From: Sutcliffiella horikoshii
GTDB lineage: Bacteria; Bacillota; Bacilli; Bacillales; Bacillaceae_I
DNA: 64,000 bases
Reading direction: 5' to 3'
Assembly: GCF_021991925.1 (NCBI RefSeq)
Contig: NZ_RXZI01000002.1
Location: 1-64,000 of the forward strand
Part shown: piece by piece, positions 30,804 through 40,192 of the stretch
How the letters are laid out: each line of letters starts with the position of its first letter
Position numbering within the stretch: position 1 is the first letter of the stretch
Program-made: the position numbers and the translations under genes
The notes under the pieces: generated by a model
The model's input: the letters and a program-made list of their open reading frames with translations, nothing else
The model's database searches: none
What the model was told of the DNA's origin: nothing

Positions 30804-32774
30804 ATGCCTAATTATTTTGAAAAACTGAATTTGCGTTATCCCGTTTATTTACTTTTTGTCATTGCACTGATTCAACTTGGGATAATCGTGTTTTTCCAAT
30901 GGCAAATAGGGATTGTCAGCTTTCTGCTCCTAGGCTTGGTTGTATATCTTTACATCAAAGTGGAACAAAAGGCTAAAAAAGAAATGGAATCGTATATTTC
31001 CACCCTTTCCTATCGGTTAAAAAAGGTCGGGGAAGAAGCGTTGATGGAAATGCCAATTGGGATCATGCTTTACAATGATGATTATCAAATCGAATGGACC
31101 AACCCCTTTCTTGCTTCCTGTTTTCATGAGGAAACATTGGTAGGAAGGTCTTTATATGATGTTGGGGAGAACATGATCCCTCTTTTGAAACAGGATATCG
31201 AGACAGAAACCATTCCCTTGCATGATCGAAAATATAAAGTGGTCATCAAAAAGGCAGAACGTCTCATTTACTTTTTTGATATTACAGAACAGACTCATAT
31301 CGAGAAGTTATATGAGGATGAGCGGACGGTTCTTGGCATTATTTTCCTTGATAACTATGATGAAGTGACACAGGGAATGGATGATCAGACAAAAAGTGCG
31401 ATCAACAGTCAAGTGACCTCTATTATCAATAAATGGTCCATGGAAAATGGCGTCTTTTTGAAAAGAACGTCCATGGAGCGTTTTATTGTCGTGCTGAATG
31501 AACATATTCTTGTTCAATTGGAGAAGAACAAGTTCTCTATTTTAGATGAAGTACGTGAGCAAACATCCAAACAAAACATGCCTCTAACCTTAAGTGTTGG
31601 TATTGGTACAGGGGTTCCTTCCTTACCGGAGCTTGGACACCTTGCCCAATCAAGCCTTGACTTGGCATTAGGTCGTGGTGGGGATCAGGTGGCGATCAAG
31701 CAGACAAACGGAAAGGTTCGCTTTTATGGAGGCAAAACCAATCCGATGGAAAAACGCACACGTGTACGTGCACGCGTCATTTCCCATGCATTGAAGGAAT
31801 TGATTCAAGGTAGTGACAAAGTCATCATTATGGGACATCGCTATCCAGATATGGATGCACTTGGCGCGGCAATTGGTATCGCCAAGGTGGCGGAACTTAA
31901 CCACAAAGATGCCTATATCGTGTTAAACCAACAGGAAATGGATGCAGGCATTCACCGCCTGTTGGAAGAATTAAAAAATCATAGTGAGCTATGGGAAAAA
32001 TTCATTTCACCAGAAGATGCCCTAGAGATAGCGACAGGTGATACCCTTCTGGTCGTGGTGGATACGCATAAGCCTTCCCTTGTGATCGAGGAAAAGCTGT
32101 TAAATAAAATGGACAATGTCGTCGTCATTGACCACCACAGACGTGGAGAAGATTTTATAGAAGATCCATTGCTCGTATATATGGAGCCATATGCCTCCTC
32201 CACGGCAGAGCTGGTAACAGAGCTCCTGCAATATCAGCCAAAGCGGATCAAAATCACAATGCTTGAAGCGACCGCCCTATTAGCTGGTATAATAGTAGAT
32301 ACGAAAAGCTTCACGGTCCGGACCGGTTCCCGTACATTTGATGCCGCATCCTACCTACGTTCCCAAGGTGCAGACACGATTCTTGTCCAAAAGCTATTAA
32401 AAGAAAATCTGGAACGCTTTGTAAAACGTGCCAAATTGATTGAGAGTTCCTATCTATTCCAAGAAGGCATTGTCATAGCCAAAGGAATACCTGAGGAGTC
32501 GTTTGATCAGGTCATGATTGCGCAGGCGGCAGATACCTTGCTAGCCATGAGCGATATCAATACATCCTTTGTCATCGCCCATCGGAATGGGGAGCAGGTC
32601 AGCATCAGTGCGAGATCGCTCGGTGATATCAATGTACAGGTCGTGATGGAAAACCTCGGCGGAGGAGGTCACCTGACCAATGCGGCGACCCAGATGAACA
32701 CGACCATCGATGAAGCGGAAGAAAAACTAAAACAAGCAATAACAGAGTACTTAGAGGGAGGTTCCAAGGAATGA
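30804..32774 (+). CDS. gdpP: Cyclic-di-AMP phosphodiesterase GdpP
   Basis: A 656-residue enzyme degrading c-di-AMP, which controls potassium and osmolyte uptake and beta-lactam tolerance. Two N-terminal membrane helices (about 13-55) precede a PAS domain (about 85-150), a degenerate GGDEF domain (about 175-305) and DHH ([24 protein letters not shown]) plus DHHA1 ([11 protein letters not shown]). All catalytic Asp/His motifs are present. The stop overlaps the rplI start by 4 nt. Confidence 0.98.
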   Translation: MPNYFEKLNLRYPVYLLFVIALIQLGIIVFFQWQIGIVSFLLLGLVVYLYIKVEQKAKKEMESYISTLSYRLKKVGEEALMEMPIGIMLYNDDYQIEWTNPFLASCFHEETLVGRSLYDVGENMIPLLKQDIETETIPLHDRKYKVVIKKAERLIYFFDITEQTHIEKLYEDERTVLGIIFLDNYDEVTQGMDDQTKSAINSQVTSIINKWSMENGVFLKRTSMERFIVVLNEHILVQLEKNKFSILDEVREQTSKQNMPLTLSVGIGTGVPSLPELGHLAQSSLDLALGRGGDQVAIKQTNGKVRFYGGKTNPMEKRTRVRARVISHALKELIQGSDKVIIMGHRYPDMDALGAAIGIAKVAELNHKDAYIVLNQQEMDAGIHRLLEELKNHSELWEKFISPEDALEIATGDTLLVVVDTHKPSLVIEEKLLNKMDNVVVIDHHRRGEDFIEDPLLVYMEPYASSTAELVTELLQYQPKRIKITMLEATALLAGIIVDTKSFTVRTGSRTFDAASYLRSQGADTILVQKLLKENLERFVKRAKLIESSYLFQEGIVIAKGIPEESFDQVMIAQAADTLLAMSDINTSFVIAHRNGEQVSISARSLGDINVQVVMENLGGGGHLTNAATQMNTTIDEAEEKLKQAITEYLEGGSKE

Positions 32775-33220
32775 GGGTAATTTTTTTAAAAGATGTTAAA
32801 GGGAAAGGCAAAAAAGGCGAAGTGAAAAACGTGGCAGATGGTTATGCCCATAATTTTCTACTAAAACAAGGGTTGGCGATGGAAGCTTCAAATGGTAACC
32901 TTAAATCATTGGAAGCTCAAAAGAACAAAGAAGTCAAAGAAGCCGAACAAGAACTTGAAAATGCGAAAGAGCTAAAAGCGACGCTGGAGAAGCTGACGCT
33001 TGAATTCCATACAAAGGCTGGGGAAGGCGGCAGGCTATTCGGCAGCATCACCACCAAACAAATTGCAGAAGAGCTTCATAAGAAGCATAAAATAAAGATC
33101 GACAAGCGCAAAATGGAGCTGAACGATGCCATTCGTGCCTTAGGATACACAAATGTGCCAGTGAAGCTGCATACAGACGTTACAGCAACCTTAAAGGTGC
33201 ATGTGACAGAACAAAAGTAA
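32771..33220 (+). CDS. rplI: 50S ribosomal protein L9
   Basis: A 149-residue ribosomal protein with the N-terminal signature [19 protein letters not shown] and [13 protein letters not shown], a long connecting helix, and a C-terminal globular domain ([16 protein letters not shown]). The start overlaps gdpP (ATGA), with GAGGGAGG upstream in the gdpP end. Confidence 0.98.
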   Translation: MRVIFLKDVKGKGKKGEVKNVADGYAHNFLLKQGLAMEASNGNLKSLEAQKNKEVKEAEQELENAKELKATLEKLTLEFHTKAGEGGRLFGSITTKQIAEELHKKHKIKIDKRKMELNDAIRALGYTNVPVKLHTDVTATLKVHVTEQK

Positions 33221-33228
33221 GAAAGATG

Positions 33229-33252
33229 CTCGGCTATTGCCGAGTTTTCTTT
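33229..33252 (+). terminator. Terminator after rplI
   Basis: CTCGGC and GCCGAG pair around TATT and are followed by TTTTCTTT. Confidence 0.88.
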
Positions 33253-33276
33253 ATGAGAGCTCTTTTCTAAAAATTA

Positions 33277-33353
33277 GGCTCTGTTAAAATATACTGTTGA
33301 TTTAGCAGGAACCTAAGCTGTTGTGATAATCAACAGCTGTGTTAAACAGAGCC
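33277..33353. mobile_element. MITE-like 77-bp element with ~26-bp inverted ends
   Basis: GGCTCTGTTAAAATATACTG...GATT (33277-33302) and the inverse complement of AATCAACAGCTGTG...AGAGCC (33328-33353) match over about 20 of 26 positions. No coding capacity. It lies between the rplI terminator and dnaC. A half-copy resembling the right end (AATCAACAGCGGTGTAACCC) is at 20788-20813 upstream of parA. Confidence 0.65.
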
Positions 33354-33414
33354 AAAAGATAAAAGAGCATTGCCGGAAGTAGACAATACGGTTTTCCGGG
33401 GAGGAGGAACAGGG

Positions 33415-34782
33415 ATGAGTGATATTTTTGAAGATAGAATTCCACCGCAAAATATAGAAGCGGAACAGGCGGTCATCGGAGCCATTTTTCTAGAGCCGTC
33501 CTCACTTACATTGGCATCGGAGCTTGTCATGCCTGATGACTTTTATCGTGCCGCCCATCAAAAGATATATGACTGCATGCTCAATCTTTCCGACCGCGGG
33601 GAGCCGGTCGATTTGGTCACCGTCACATCGGAGCTTGCAAATCTGAAACTTTTGGAAGAGGTCGGAGGGGTTTCTTACCTAAGTGACATCGCTGGCTCTG
33701 TACCAACGGCAGCGAACATTGAGTATTACGCAAAGATCGTGGAGGAGAAGTCCATTCTTCGCCGTTTGATCCGCACCGCAACGAACATCGCACAAGAAGG
33801 ATATAGCCGGGAAGATGAGGTAGCGGGATTATTAAACGAAGCAGAAAAACAGATTCTGGAAGTGTCCCAGCGAAAAAATTCCGGTGTATTCCAAAACATC
33901 AAAGATGTCTTGGTAAAAACCTATGACAATATCGAAACCCTTCATAACCGTAAAGGGGAAGTGACAGGGATTGAGACAGGCTTTACCGAATTGGATAAAA
34001 TGACCGCAGGATTCCAGCGAAATGATTTGATCATCATCGCTGCCCGTCCTTCTGTTGGTAAAACGGCATTCGCCTTGAATATTGCACAAAACGTTGCAAC
34101 AAAGGCCCGTGAAAATGTTGCCATCTTCAGTCTGGAGATGGGCGCGGAGCAGCTTGTCATGAGGATGCTTTGTGCAGAAGGAAACATCAATGCGCAGAAC
34201 CTTAGAACAGGCCAGCTGACAGCAGAGGATTGGAGCAAGCTGACCATGGCCATGGGAAGCCTCTCCAATGCAGGTATCTACATTGATGATACCCCGGGTA
34301 TACGTGTAAGCGAAATTCGCTCCAAGTGCCGTCGTCTAAGACAGGAAAGCGGACTTGGAATGATTCTGATTGACTACCTTCAATTGATCCAGGGAAGTGG
34401 ACGTGGAGGCGGAGAGAACCGTCAACAGGAAGTATCCGAAATCTCCCGTTCCCTAAAAGCATTGGCAAGGGAACTGGAAGTCCCTGTTATCGCCCTGTCC
34501 CAGCTATCTCGTGGGGTGGAGCAACGTCAAGACAAGCGACCGATGATGTCCGATATCCGTGAATCCGGAAGTATCGAGCAGGATGCCGATATCGTTGGTT
34601 TCTTATACCGTGATGACTATTACGATAAAGAAAGTGAAAACAAGAACATCATCGAGATCATCCTGGCAAAACAGCGTAACGGCCCTGTTGGAACGGTTTC
34701 ACTGGCTTTCGTAAAAGAATATAATAAATTTGTTAATTTGGAGCGGCGATTTGATGATGAATCCGTCCCTCCAGGGGCATAA
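33415..34782 (+). CDS. dnaC: Replicative DNA helicase (DnaB-type; DnaC in Bacillus)
   Basis: A 455-residue hexameric helicase that opens the fork 5' to 3' and recruits primase. It has an N-terminal domain (PPQNIEAEQAVIGA) and a RecA-like motor: Walker A ARPSVGKTA, SLEMGAEQLVMRM, IDYLQLIQG and SQLSRGVEQR. The ATG at 33415 has GAGGAGGAA 8-9 nt upstream; the frame is open to 33370. In Bacillus nomenclature this gene is dnaC, not the loader. Confidence 0.97.
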   Translation: MSDIFEDRIPPQNIEAEQAVIGAIFLEPSSLTLASELVMPDDFYRAAHQKIYDCMLNLSDRGEPVDLVTVTSELANLKLLEEVGGVSYLSDIAGSVPTAANIEYYAKIVEEKSILRRLIRTATNIAQEGYSREDEVAGLLNEAEKQILEVSQRKNSGVFQNIKDVLVKTYDNIETLHNRKGEVTGIETGFTELDKMTAGFQRNDLIIIAARPSVGKTAFALNIAQNVATKARENVAIFSLEMGAEQLVMRMLCAEGNINAQNLRTGQLTAEDWSKLTMAMGSLSNAGIYIDDTPGIRVSEIRSKCRRLRQESGLGMILIDYLQLIQGSGRGGGENRQQEVSEISRSLKALARELEVPVIALSQLSRGVEQRQDKRPMMSDIRESGSIEQDADIVGFLYRDDYYDKESENKNIIEIILAKQRNGPVGTVSLAFVKEYNKFVNLERRFDDESVPPGA

Positions 34783-34785
34783 TAA

Positions 34786-34817
34786 AAGGCATCTACGTCA
34801 TGTAGGTGCCTTTTTGG
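34786..34817 (+). terminator. Terminator after dnaC
   Basis: AGGCATCTAC and GTAGGTGCCT form a stem with GTCAT in the loop, followed by TTTT. Confidence 0.9.
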
Positions 34818-34857
34818 TTATACAAAGCTGTTTTCATCTTCAATATGCAGTAACCAT

Positions 34858-34979
34858 GTTGATCGTAGTGGAAGGCGCGAAGACTTCTGCGGGAGGAAGG
34901 GACAAGGAAGACCCCGCAACGTAGTGAGGAGGCTTCCGGACCGCCCGCGAAAAGCGAAGCGCCTGAAACGGAGATCAAC
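34858..34979 (+). repeat. Intergenic repeat R1, copy G
   Basis: Ends GTTGATC (34858-34864) and GATCAAC (34973-34979) are exact inverted repeats. It contains GGCGCGAAGACTTCTGCGGG, AAGACCCCGCAACGTAGTG, GAGGAGGCTTCC and AAAGCGAAGCGCC. It lies between dnaC and purA, upstream of the Pur boxes. Confidence 0.87.
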
Positions 34980-35026
34980 GAGCTAAGTGCAGTATATAAG
35001 TTAATTTAGGTTTAGATGTTAGTCTT

Positions 35027-35072
35027 AATTACGAACAAATAAGTTTTACTTTTATATAATTGTTCGTGTTTT
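35027..35072. promoter_or_regulatory. Paired PurBoxes upstream of purA
   Basis: ATTACGAACAAAT (about 35028-35040) and the inverse ATTGTTCGTGTTT (35059-35071) share the CGAAC core of the PurR operator and are about 18 nt apart, close to the 16-17 nt spacing in B. subtilis. A -35 TTGACT (35075-35080) follows. Purine repression through PurR and PRPP is expected. Confidence 0.75.
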
Positions 35073-35115
35073 GGTTGACTTTCTTGCGATCAGCTGATAA
35101 ACTTACTTTGGTTGA

Positions 35116-36450
<1,335 letters not shown>

Positions 36451-36462
36451 TTAAATTAGTGT

Positions 36463-36492
36463 AGCCCTCCTTTGTGGGGGCTTTGTTTTTTG
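36463..36492 (+). terminator. Terminator after purA
   Basis: AGCCCTCC and GGGGGCT pair around TTTGT, followed by TTGTTTTTTG. Confidence 0.82.
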
Positions 36493-36552
36493 TCTGATTT
36501 AGACAGAACGTGCGGGACTTTTTTAGAAACTATTATTTTTTTGAAAAAGTTA

Positions 36553-36582
36553 TTGCAAGGTTCGTAGATAGTATGCTATTAT
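36553..36582 (+). promoter_or_regulatory. tRNA cluster promoter
   Basis: -35 TTGCAA (36553-36558) and an extended -10 TGCTATTAT (-10 at 36577-36582) have an 18-nt spacer, about 50 nt ahead of the tRNA-Lys fragment. Confidence 0.72.
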
Positions 36583-36635
36583 TAAAAACGTCGTCAAAAG
36601 AGATTCTGAAATACATAAGGCGAAGTTGATTTTAG

Positions 36636-36662
36636 GTGCCGTTAGCTCAGTCGGTAGAGCAT
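36636..36662 (+). pseudogene. Truncated tRNA-Lys 5' fragment
   Basis: 27 nt match the 5' end of the intact tRNA-Lys at 36814 with one change (GTGCCGTTAGCTCAG for GTGCCATTAGCTCAG), covering acceptor strand, D arm and base 26. Homology then stops: no anticodon, T arm or 3' acceptor follows. The sequence from 36663 to 36812 is not recognised. Confidence 0.85.
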
Positions 36663-36813
36663 GTTGGATAAGCTGCGAAGCGCAACTTCAGCGCACTCGT
36701 TGACATTCATCCAGATTAAGCTAGTAGAAACGAGGGCGTCTACAGAGTATGCTTCCTCGAACCTATTAAAGATTTTAAATAGTATCAATATTGTAATTAA
36801 TCACTTTAATTAG

Positions 36814-36889
36814 GTGCCATTAGCTCAGTCGGTAGAGCATCTGACTTTTAATCAGAGGGTCGAAGGTTCGAGTCCTTCATGGCACACCA
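36814..36889 (+). tRNA. tRNA-Lys (anticodon TTT)
   Basis: Acceptor GTGCCAT pairs with ATGGCAC. The D arm is GCTCAGTCGGTAGAGC, the anticodon loop CTTTTAA and the T arm GAAGGTTCGAGTCCTTC. CCA is encoded (36887-36889). Confidence 0.97.
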
Positions 36890-36908
36890 TTCCTTTTAAA
36901 AATAGTAA

Positions 36909-36983
36909 GGCCCATTGGTCAAGCGGTTAAGACACCGCCCTTTCACGGCGGTAACACGGGTTCGAATCCCGTATGGGTCACCA
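36909..36983 (+). tRNA. tRNA-Glu (anticodon TTC)
   Basis: Acceptor GGCCCAT pairs with ATGGGTC. The anticodon arm CCGCCCTTTCACGGCGG exposes TTC, and the T loop is TTCGAAT. CCA is encoded. Confidence 0.97.
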
Positions 36984-36998
36984 TTTTCTTTTAACTTA

Positions 36999-37074
36999 GG
37001 TCCCGTGGTGTAGCGGTTAACATGCCTGCCTGTCACGCAGGAGATCGCCGGTTCGATCCCGGTCGGGACCGCCA
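36999..37074 (+). tRNA. tRNA-Asp (anticodon GTC)
   Basis: Acceptor GGTCCCG pairs with CGGGACC. The anticodon arm CCTGCCTGTCACGCAGG exposes GTC, and the T loop is TTCGATC. GCCA ends the gene, so CCA is encoded. Confidence 0.97.
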
Positions 37075-37109
37075 TTTATACATATTCTTAGCTCTTTTTA
37101 AGAGTTCTA

Positions 37110-37182
37110 GGCTCGGTAGCTCAGTTGGTAGAGCAATGGACTGAAAATCCATGTGTCGGCGGTTCGATTCCGTCCCGAGCCA
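37110..37182 (+). tRNA. tRNA-Phe (anticodon GAA)
   Basis: Acceptor GGCTCGG pairs with CCGAGCC. The anticodon arm ATGGACTGAAAATCCAT exposes GAA. CCA is not encoded: the gene ends CCGAGCCA followed by TCTC. Confidence 0.97.
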
Positions 37183-37189
37183 TCTCAAA

Positions 37190-37226
37190 GCAGCGCGTTC
37201 ATCTTATGGTGAACGTGCTGTTTTTT
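37190..37226 (+). terminator. Terminator of the tRNA cluster
   Basis: AGCAGCGCGTTCA and GTGAACGTGCTG pair, followed by six T residues. Confidence 0.9.
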
Positions 37227-37354
37227 AGTTTGGAGTCTAGGTAATTCAAACTTTTTCTAAAAGCCCGAAACATCTCCGGAAGTCATACAAGGGTCAAATA
37301 GTAGTACTCTAATCACCAATTTAACTTTCGCTCTAAGCCCAGCCATTCCAGCAA

Positions 37355-37371
37355 TGTTACCCCTCTGTAAC
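37355..37371 (+). promoter_or_regulatory. WalR box upstream of the cell-wall endopeptidase
   Basis: TGTTAC-CCCTC-TGTAAC matches the WalR consensus TGTWAH-N5-TGTWAH exactly. It lies 293 nt upstream of the endopeptidase ATG. The rest of 37230-37663 is AT-rich; TTGGAT (37526) and TATGGT (37545) are poor promoter candidates. Confidence 0.6.
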
Positions 37372-37663
37372 AATAAAGGATAAATTCCCCTTCCATTCCA
37401 GCCACAACATTAAAACTATGTAAAATTACCCATAAAACATACCTAAATAAGGAAAAAAACCTATGAATCGCCTAAATATGACAAGAATAATACAATTCTA
37501 TTACATCTTTCGTTCTAGTATTCTATTGGATTATGGACATATGGTATGGTAAAGTAGTCGGAAATTTTAAATGGGTATCATTAGACCTAATACGAGGAAT
37601 CTAGTAAACCTAAATAAAAACTGTTTAAAGAACGGGGAAAGAAATCAGGGGGAAATAAAGACC

Positions 37664-39169
37664 ATGATGAACCGATTAAAGCGTATATATAGTACATACA
37701 CCAAAAAACAAAATAGTAAACATATATCTCAAAAAAATCGTTTTTCTACTTTTACAAAAAGAGTTATGGTGGTAACGACTGTAGCTGCTTCTACCATCTC
37801 GTTGGGCGCTATGGCTGTCCATGCAAGTGAAAATTCCCTACTAGGTACTATTTATCATGTGTACCTGAATGGTGAGCGTGTGGGAGCTGTGGACGATAAA
37901 CAAGCGTTGGATAAAGCGGTAAATGAAAAGATCGATTCTGTTCAGAAGCAATTTAAAAATCTGGAGCTTTCCGTTGGTAACCAAGTTTCTGTCGTGCCTG
38001 AAAAGGTATTTCGACCATCAGCTGAGAACCAAGAGACGATTGATACGGTTGTCGAGCAGGTAGAAGTGAAAGCAAGCGCGTCCGCATTGACCATTAACGG
38101 GAAAGAAGTAGTACTTCTTAAAGATCAGGAAGAAGCGGAAAAAGTAATGGAGCTTCTCAAATTGGATTATGTGTCCAAGGAAGATCTAGAAGCTTTAGAG
38201 AAAAAGCAAAATGATGAAAACGCTGATAAGGAACTTCCTGAATTGAAAAAAGGTGAGTCTCGTATATTAGACGTTTCCATCTCGGAAAAAGTTTCATTTT
38301 CTAACAAAAATGTTGAACCGGAAAATGTAGTTTCTGTTAAAGAAGCACTTGAACAGATTAAAAAAGGAACAAAAGAAGCAAAAAAATATGAAGTACAAGT
38401 TGGAGATTCCTTAGGGGATATTGCGGAAAAGCATGATTTGACTTCAGAAGAGTTATTGAAATTGAATCCAGATATCGAAATGAGTTCATTGCTTGCAGTC
38501 GGGAAAACATTGAATGTGTCCGCTAAAAAGCCGTACCTCAAAGTATTGGTAAAAGAAGAGGCTTCTAAAAATGAAGAAATCCCTTACGAGCAGGAAGTCA
38601 TTGAAGACAAAGAACTTCCAAAGGGAGAAACGAAAGTGAAGCAACAAGGAGTAAATGGTGAAAAGAACGTCCGCACCATTACGACGAAGGAAAATGGCGT
38701 TACGATGAAAACGGAAGTAACGCATGATGAAACGTTGAAAGAACCTGTGAAACACATCGTGATAAAAGGTACAAAAGTGATTCCTTCCCGCGGAAGCGGC
38801 TCACTTGCATGGCCTGCAGTAGGCGGCTATATCTCCAGTAAAATGGGACACCGCTGGGGCAAAATGCACAAAGGGATCGACATCGCCCGTCCAAGTGACA
38901 GAACGATTAAAGCAGCCGATAACGGCGTTGTGGAATCTGCCGGTTGGGATGGCGGTTACGGAAACAAGATTGTCATCAACCATCAGAATGGCATGAAAAC
39001 CATTTATGCTCACCTTGATTCCATGAGTGTATCCGTAGGAGAAACTGTTTCTCGTGGATCAAAAATTGGTGTCATGGGAACGACTGGTCAATCAACAGGC
39101 GTCCACTTACACTTTGAAGTATACAAAGACGGTCAGCTAAAAGACCCATTGCAATATCTAAACAACTAA
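37664..39169 (+). CDS. Secreted LysM-G5-M23 peptidoglycan endopeptidase
   Basis: A 501-residue cell-wall hydrolase. A basic start and membrane/signal helix (VMVVTTVAASTISLGAMAVHAS, about 35-56, cleaved after HAS) precede a helical region. A LysM domain follows (YEVQVGDSLGDIAEKHDL; LNPDIE), then a G5-like domain (about 320-385), and a C-terminal M23 zinc peptidase with HKGIDIA and HLHFEV carrying the metal ligands. It probably cuts peptide cross-links in the wall. ATG 37664 is preferred, preceded by CAGGGGGAA. It stands next to walRK and has a WalR box upstream, so it is a likely WalR target. Confidence 0.92.
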   Translation: MMNRLKRIYSTYTKKQNSKHISQKNRFSTFTKRVMVVTTVAASTISLGAMAVHASENSLLGTIYHVYLNGERVGAVDDKQALDKAVNEKIDSVQKQFKNLELSVGNQVSVVPEKVFRPSAENQETIDTVVEQVEVKASASALTINGKEVVLLKDQEEAEKVMELLKLDYVSKEDLEALEKKQNDENADKELPELKKGESRILDVSISEKVSFSNKNVEPENVVSVKEALEQIKKGTKEAKKYEVQVGDSLGDIAEKHDLTSEELLKLNPDIEMSSLLAVGKTLNVSAKKPYLKVLVKEEASKNEEIPYEQEVIEDKELPKGETKVKQQGVNGEKNVRTITTKENGVTMKTEVTHDETLKEPVKHIVIKGTKVIPSRGSGSLAWPAVGGYISSKMGHRWGKMHKGIDIARPSDRTIKAADNGVVESAGWDGGYGNKIVINHQNGMKTIYAHLDSMSVSVGETVSRGSKIGVMGTTGQSTGVHLHFEVYKDGQLKDPLQYLNN

Positions 39170-39182
39170 ACACATACACCAG

Positions 39183-39217
39183 CCTCTAGCAACCTGAAAG
39201 ACAGCTAGAGGTTTTTA
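39183..39217 (+). terminator. Terminator after the endopeptidase gene
   Basis: CCTCTAGC and GCTAGAGG form an 8-bp stem followed by TTTTTATTT. Confidence 0.88.
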
Positions 39218-39242
39218 TTTGCTATAGAGCCATACAAATTCA

Positions 39243-39363
39243 CCTTGTAGTGCAAGGTGTGAGACTCCGGACCCCGGCGTGGGTTGAGCTCCCTGAAGCA
39301 ATGTGAGGAGGCACAAGCAGCGCCCTCTGGATAAGCGAACGCCTGGAATGGAAATCTACAAGG
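39243..39363 (+). repeat. Intergenic repeat R1, copy H
   Basis: Ends CCTTGTAG (39243-39250) and CTACAAGG (39356-39363) are exact inverted repeats. Inside are GTGTGAGACTCCGGACCCCG, CTGAAGCAATGTGAGGAGGC and GATAAGCGAACGCCTGGAA. It is more diverged than other copies. It lies between the endopeptidase and walR. No walR promoter is obvious in 39364-39485. Confidence 0.82.
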
Positions 39364-39485
39364 AGTTACCAAAGCTTTCCCTTAATAGATGCTTTACAGA
39401 GCACTACATGGTAAAGTAAATAGTATAATGCTTTCGTAAATACTGAATGATATAAATAGATAGAAGTTGAAGGAGCGAAACTCAG

Positions 39486-40187
39486 ATGGAAAAGAAAATA
39501 TTAGTGGTAGACGACGAGAAACCAATTGCCGATATATTGAAATTCAACCTTCAAAAAGAAGGCTATGAAGTGTACTGTGCTTATGACGGCGAAGAAGCGG
39601 TCAATAAGGTAGAGGAAGTACGCCCAGATTTAATTTTACTCGATATCATGCTACCGCAACGTGACGGCATGGAAGTATGCAGGGAAGTACGTAAAAAATA
39701 TGAAATGCCAATCATCATGCTGACAGCAAAAGATTCCGAAATTGATAAAGTACTCGGGCTTGAGCTTGGGGCTGATGACTATGTAACGAAGCCATTCAGC
39801 ACGCGTGAGTTGATTGCACGTGTGAAGGCCAACCTGCGCCGTCACCAGCAAAAGGCTGCCGACACGGAAGAACCGACGGAAATCACGATTGGGTCCCTTG
39901 TGATCCATCCTGATGCCTATATGGTGACAAAACGTGGAGACATGATCGAATTGACGCACCGTGAGTTTGAATTGCTTCATTATCTTGCCAAGCATATTGG
40001 ACAAGTAATGACACGTGAGCATCTCCTGCAGACAGTTTGGGGTTACGATTATTATGGAGATGTGAGAACCGTGGACGTAACGGTACGTCGCCTACGTGAA
40101 AAAATTGAGGATAATCCAAGTCATCCGACATGGATAGTTACAAGAAGAGGAGTTGGCTATTACCTGCGACAAACCGAGCAGGAATAA
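39486..40187 (+). CDS. walR: Response regulator WalR (YycF)
   Basis: A 233-residue OmpR/PhoB-family regulator, essential in Bacilli, controlling autolysins. The receiver has [12 protein letters not shown] (acidic pocket), phospho-acceptor Asp53 in [13 protein letters not shown] and the lysine in VTKPFS. A C-terminal winged helix ([26 protein letters not shown]) follows. GAAGGAGCG lies before the ATG. walK begins 5 nt after the stop. Confidence 0.98.
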   Translation: MEKKILVVDDEKPIADILKFNLQKEGYEVYCAYDGEEAVNKVEEVRPDLILLDIMLPQRDGMEVCREVRKKYEMPIIMLTAKDSEIDKVLGLELGADDYVTKPFSTRELIARVKANLRRHQQKAADTEEPTEITIGSLVIHPDAYMVTKRGDMIELTHREFELLHYLAKHIGQVMTREHLLQTVWGYDYYGDVRTVDVTVRRLREKIEDNPSHPTWIVTRRGVGYYLRQTEQE

Positions 40188-40192
40188 TATAC

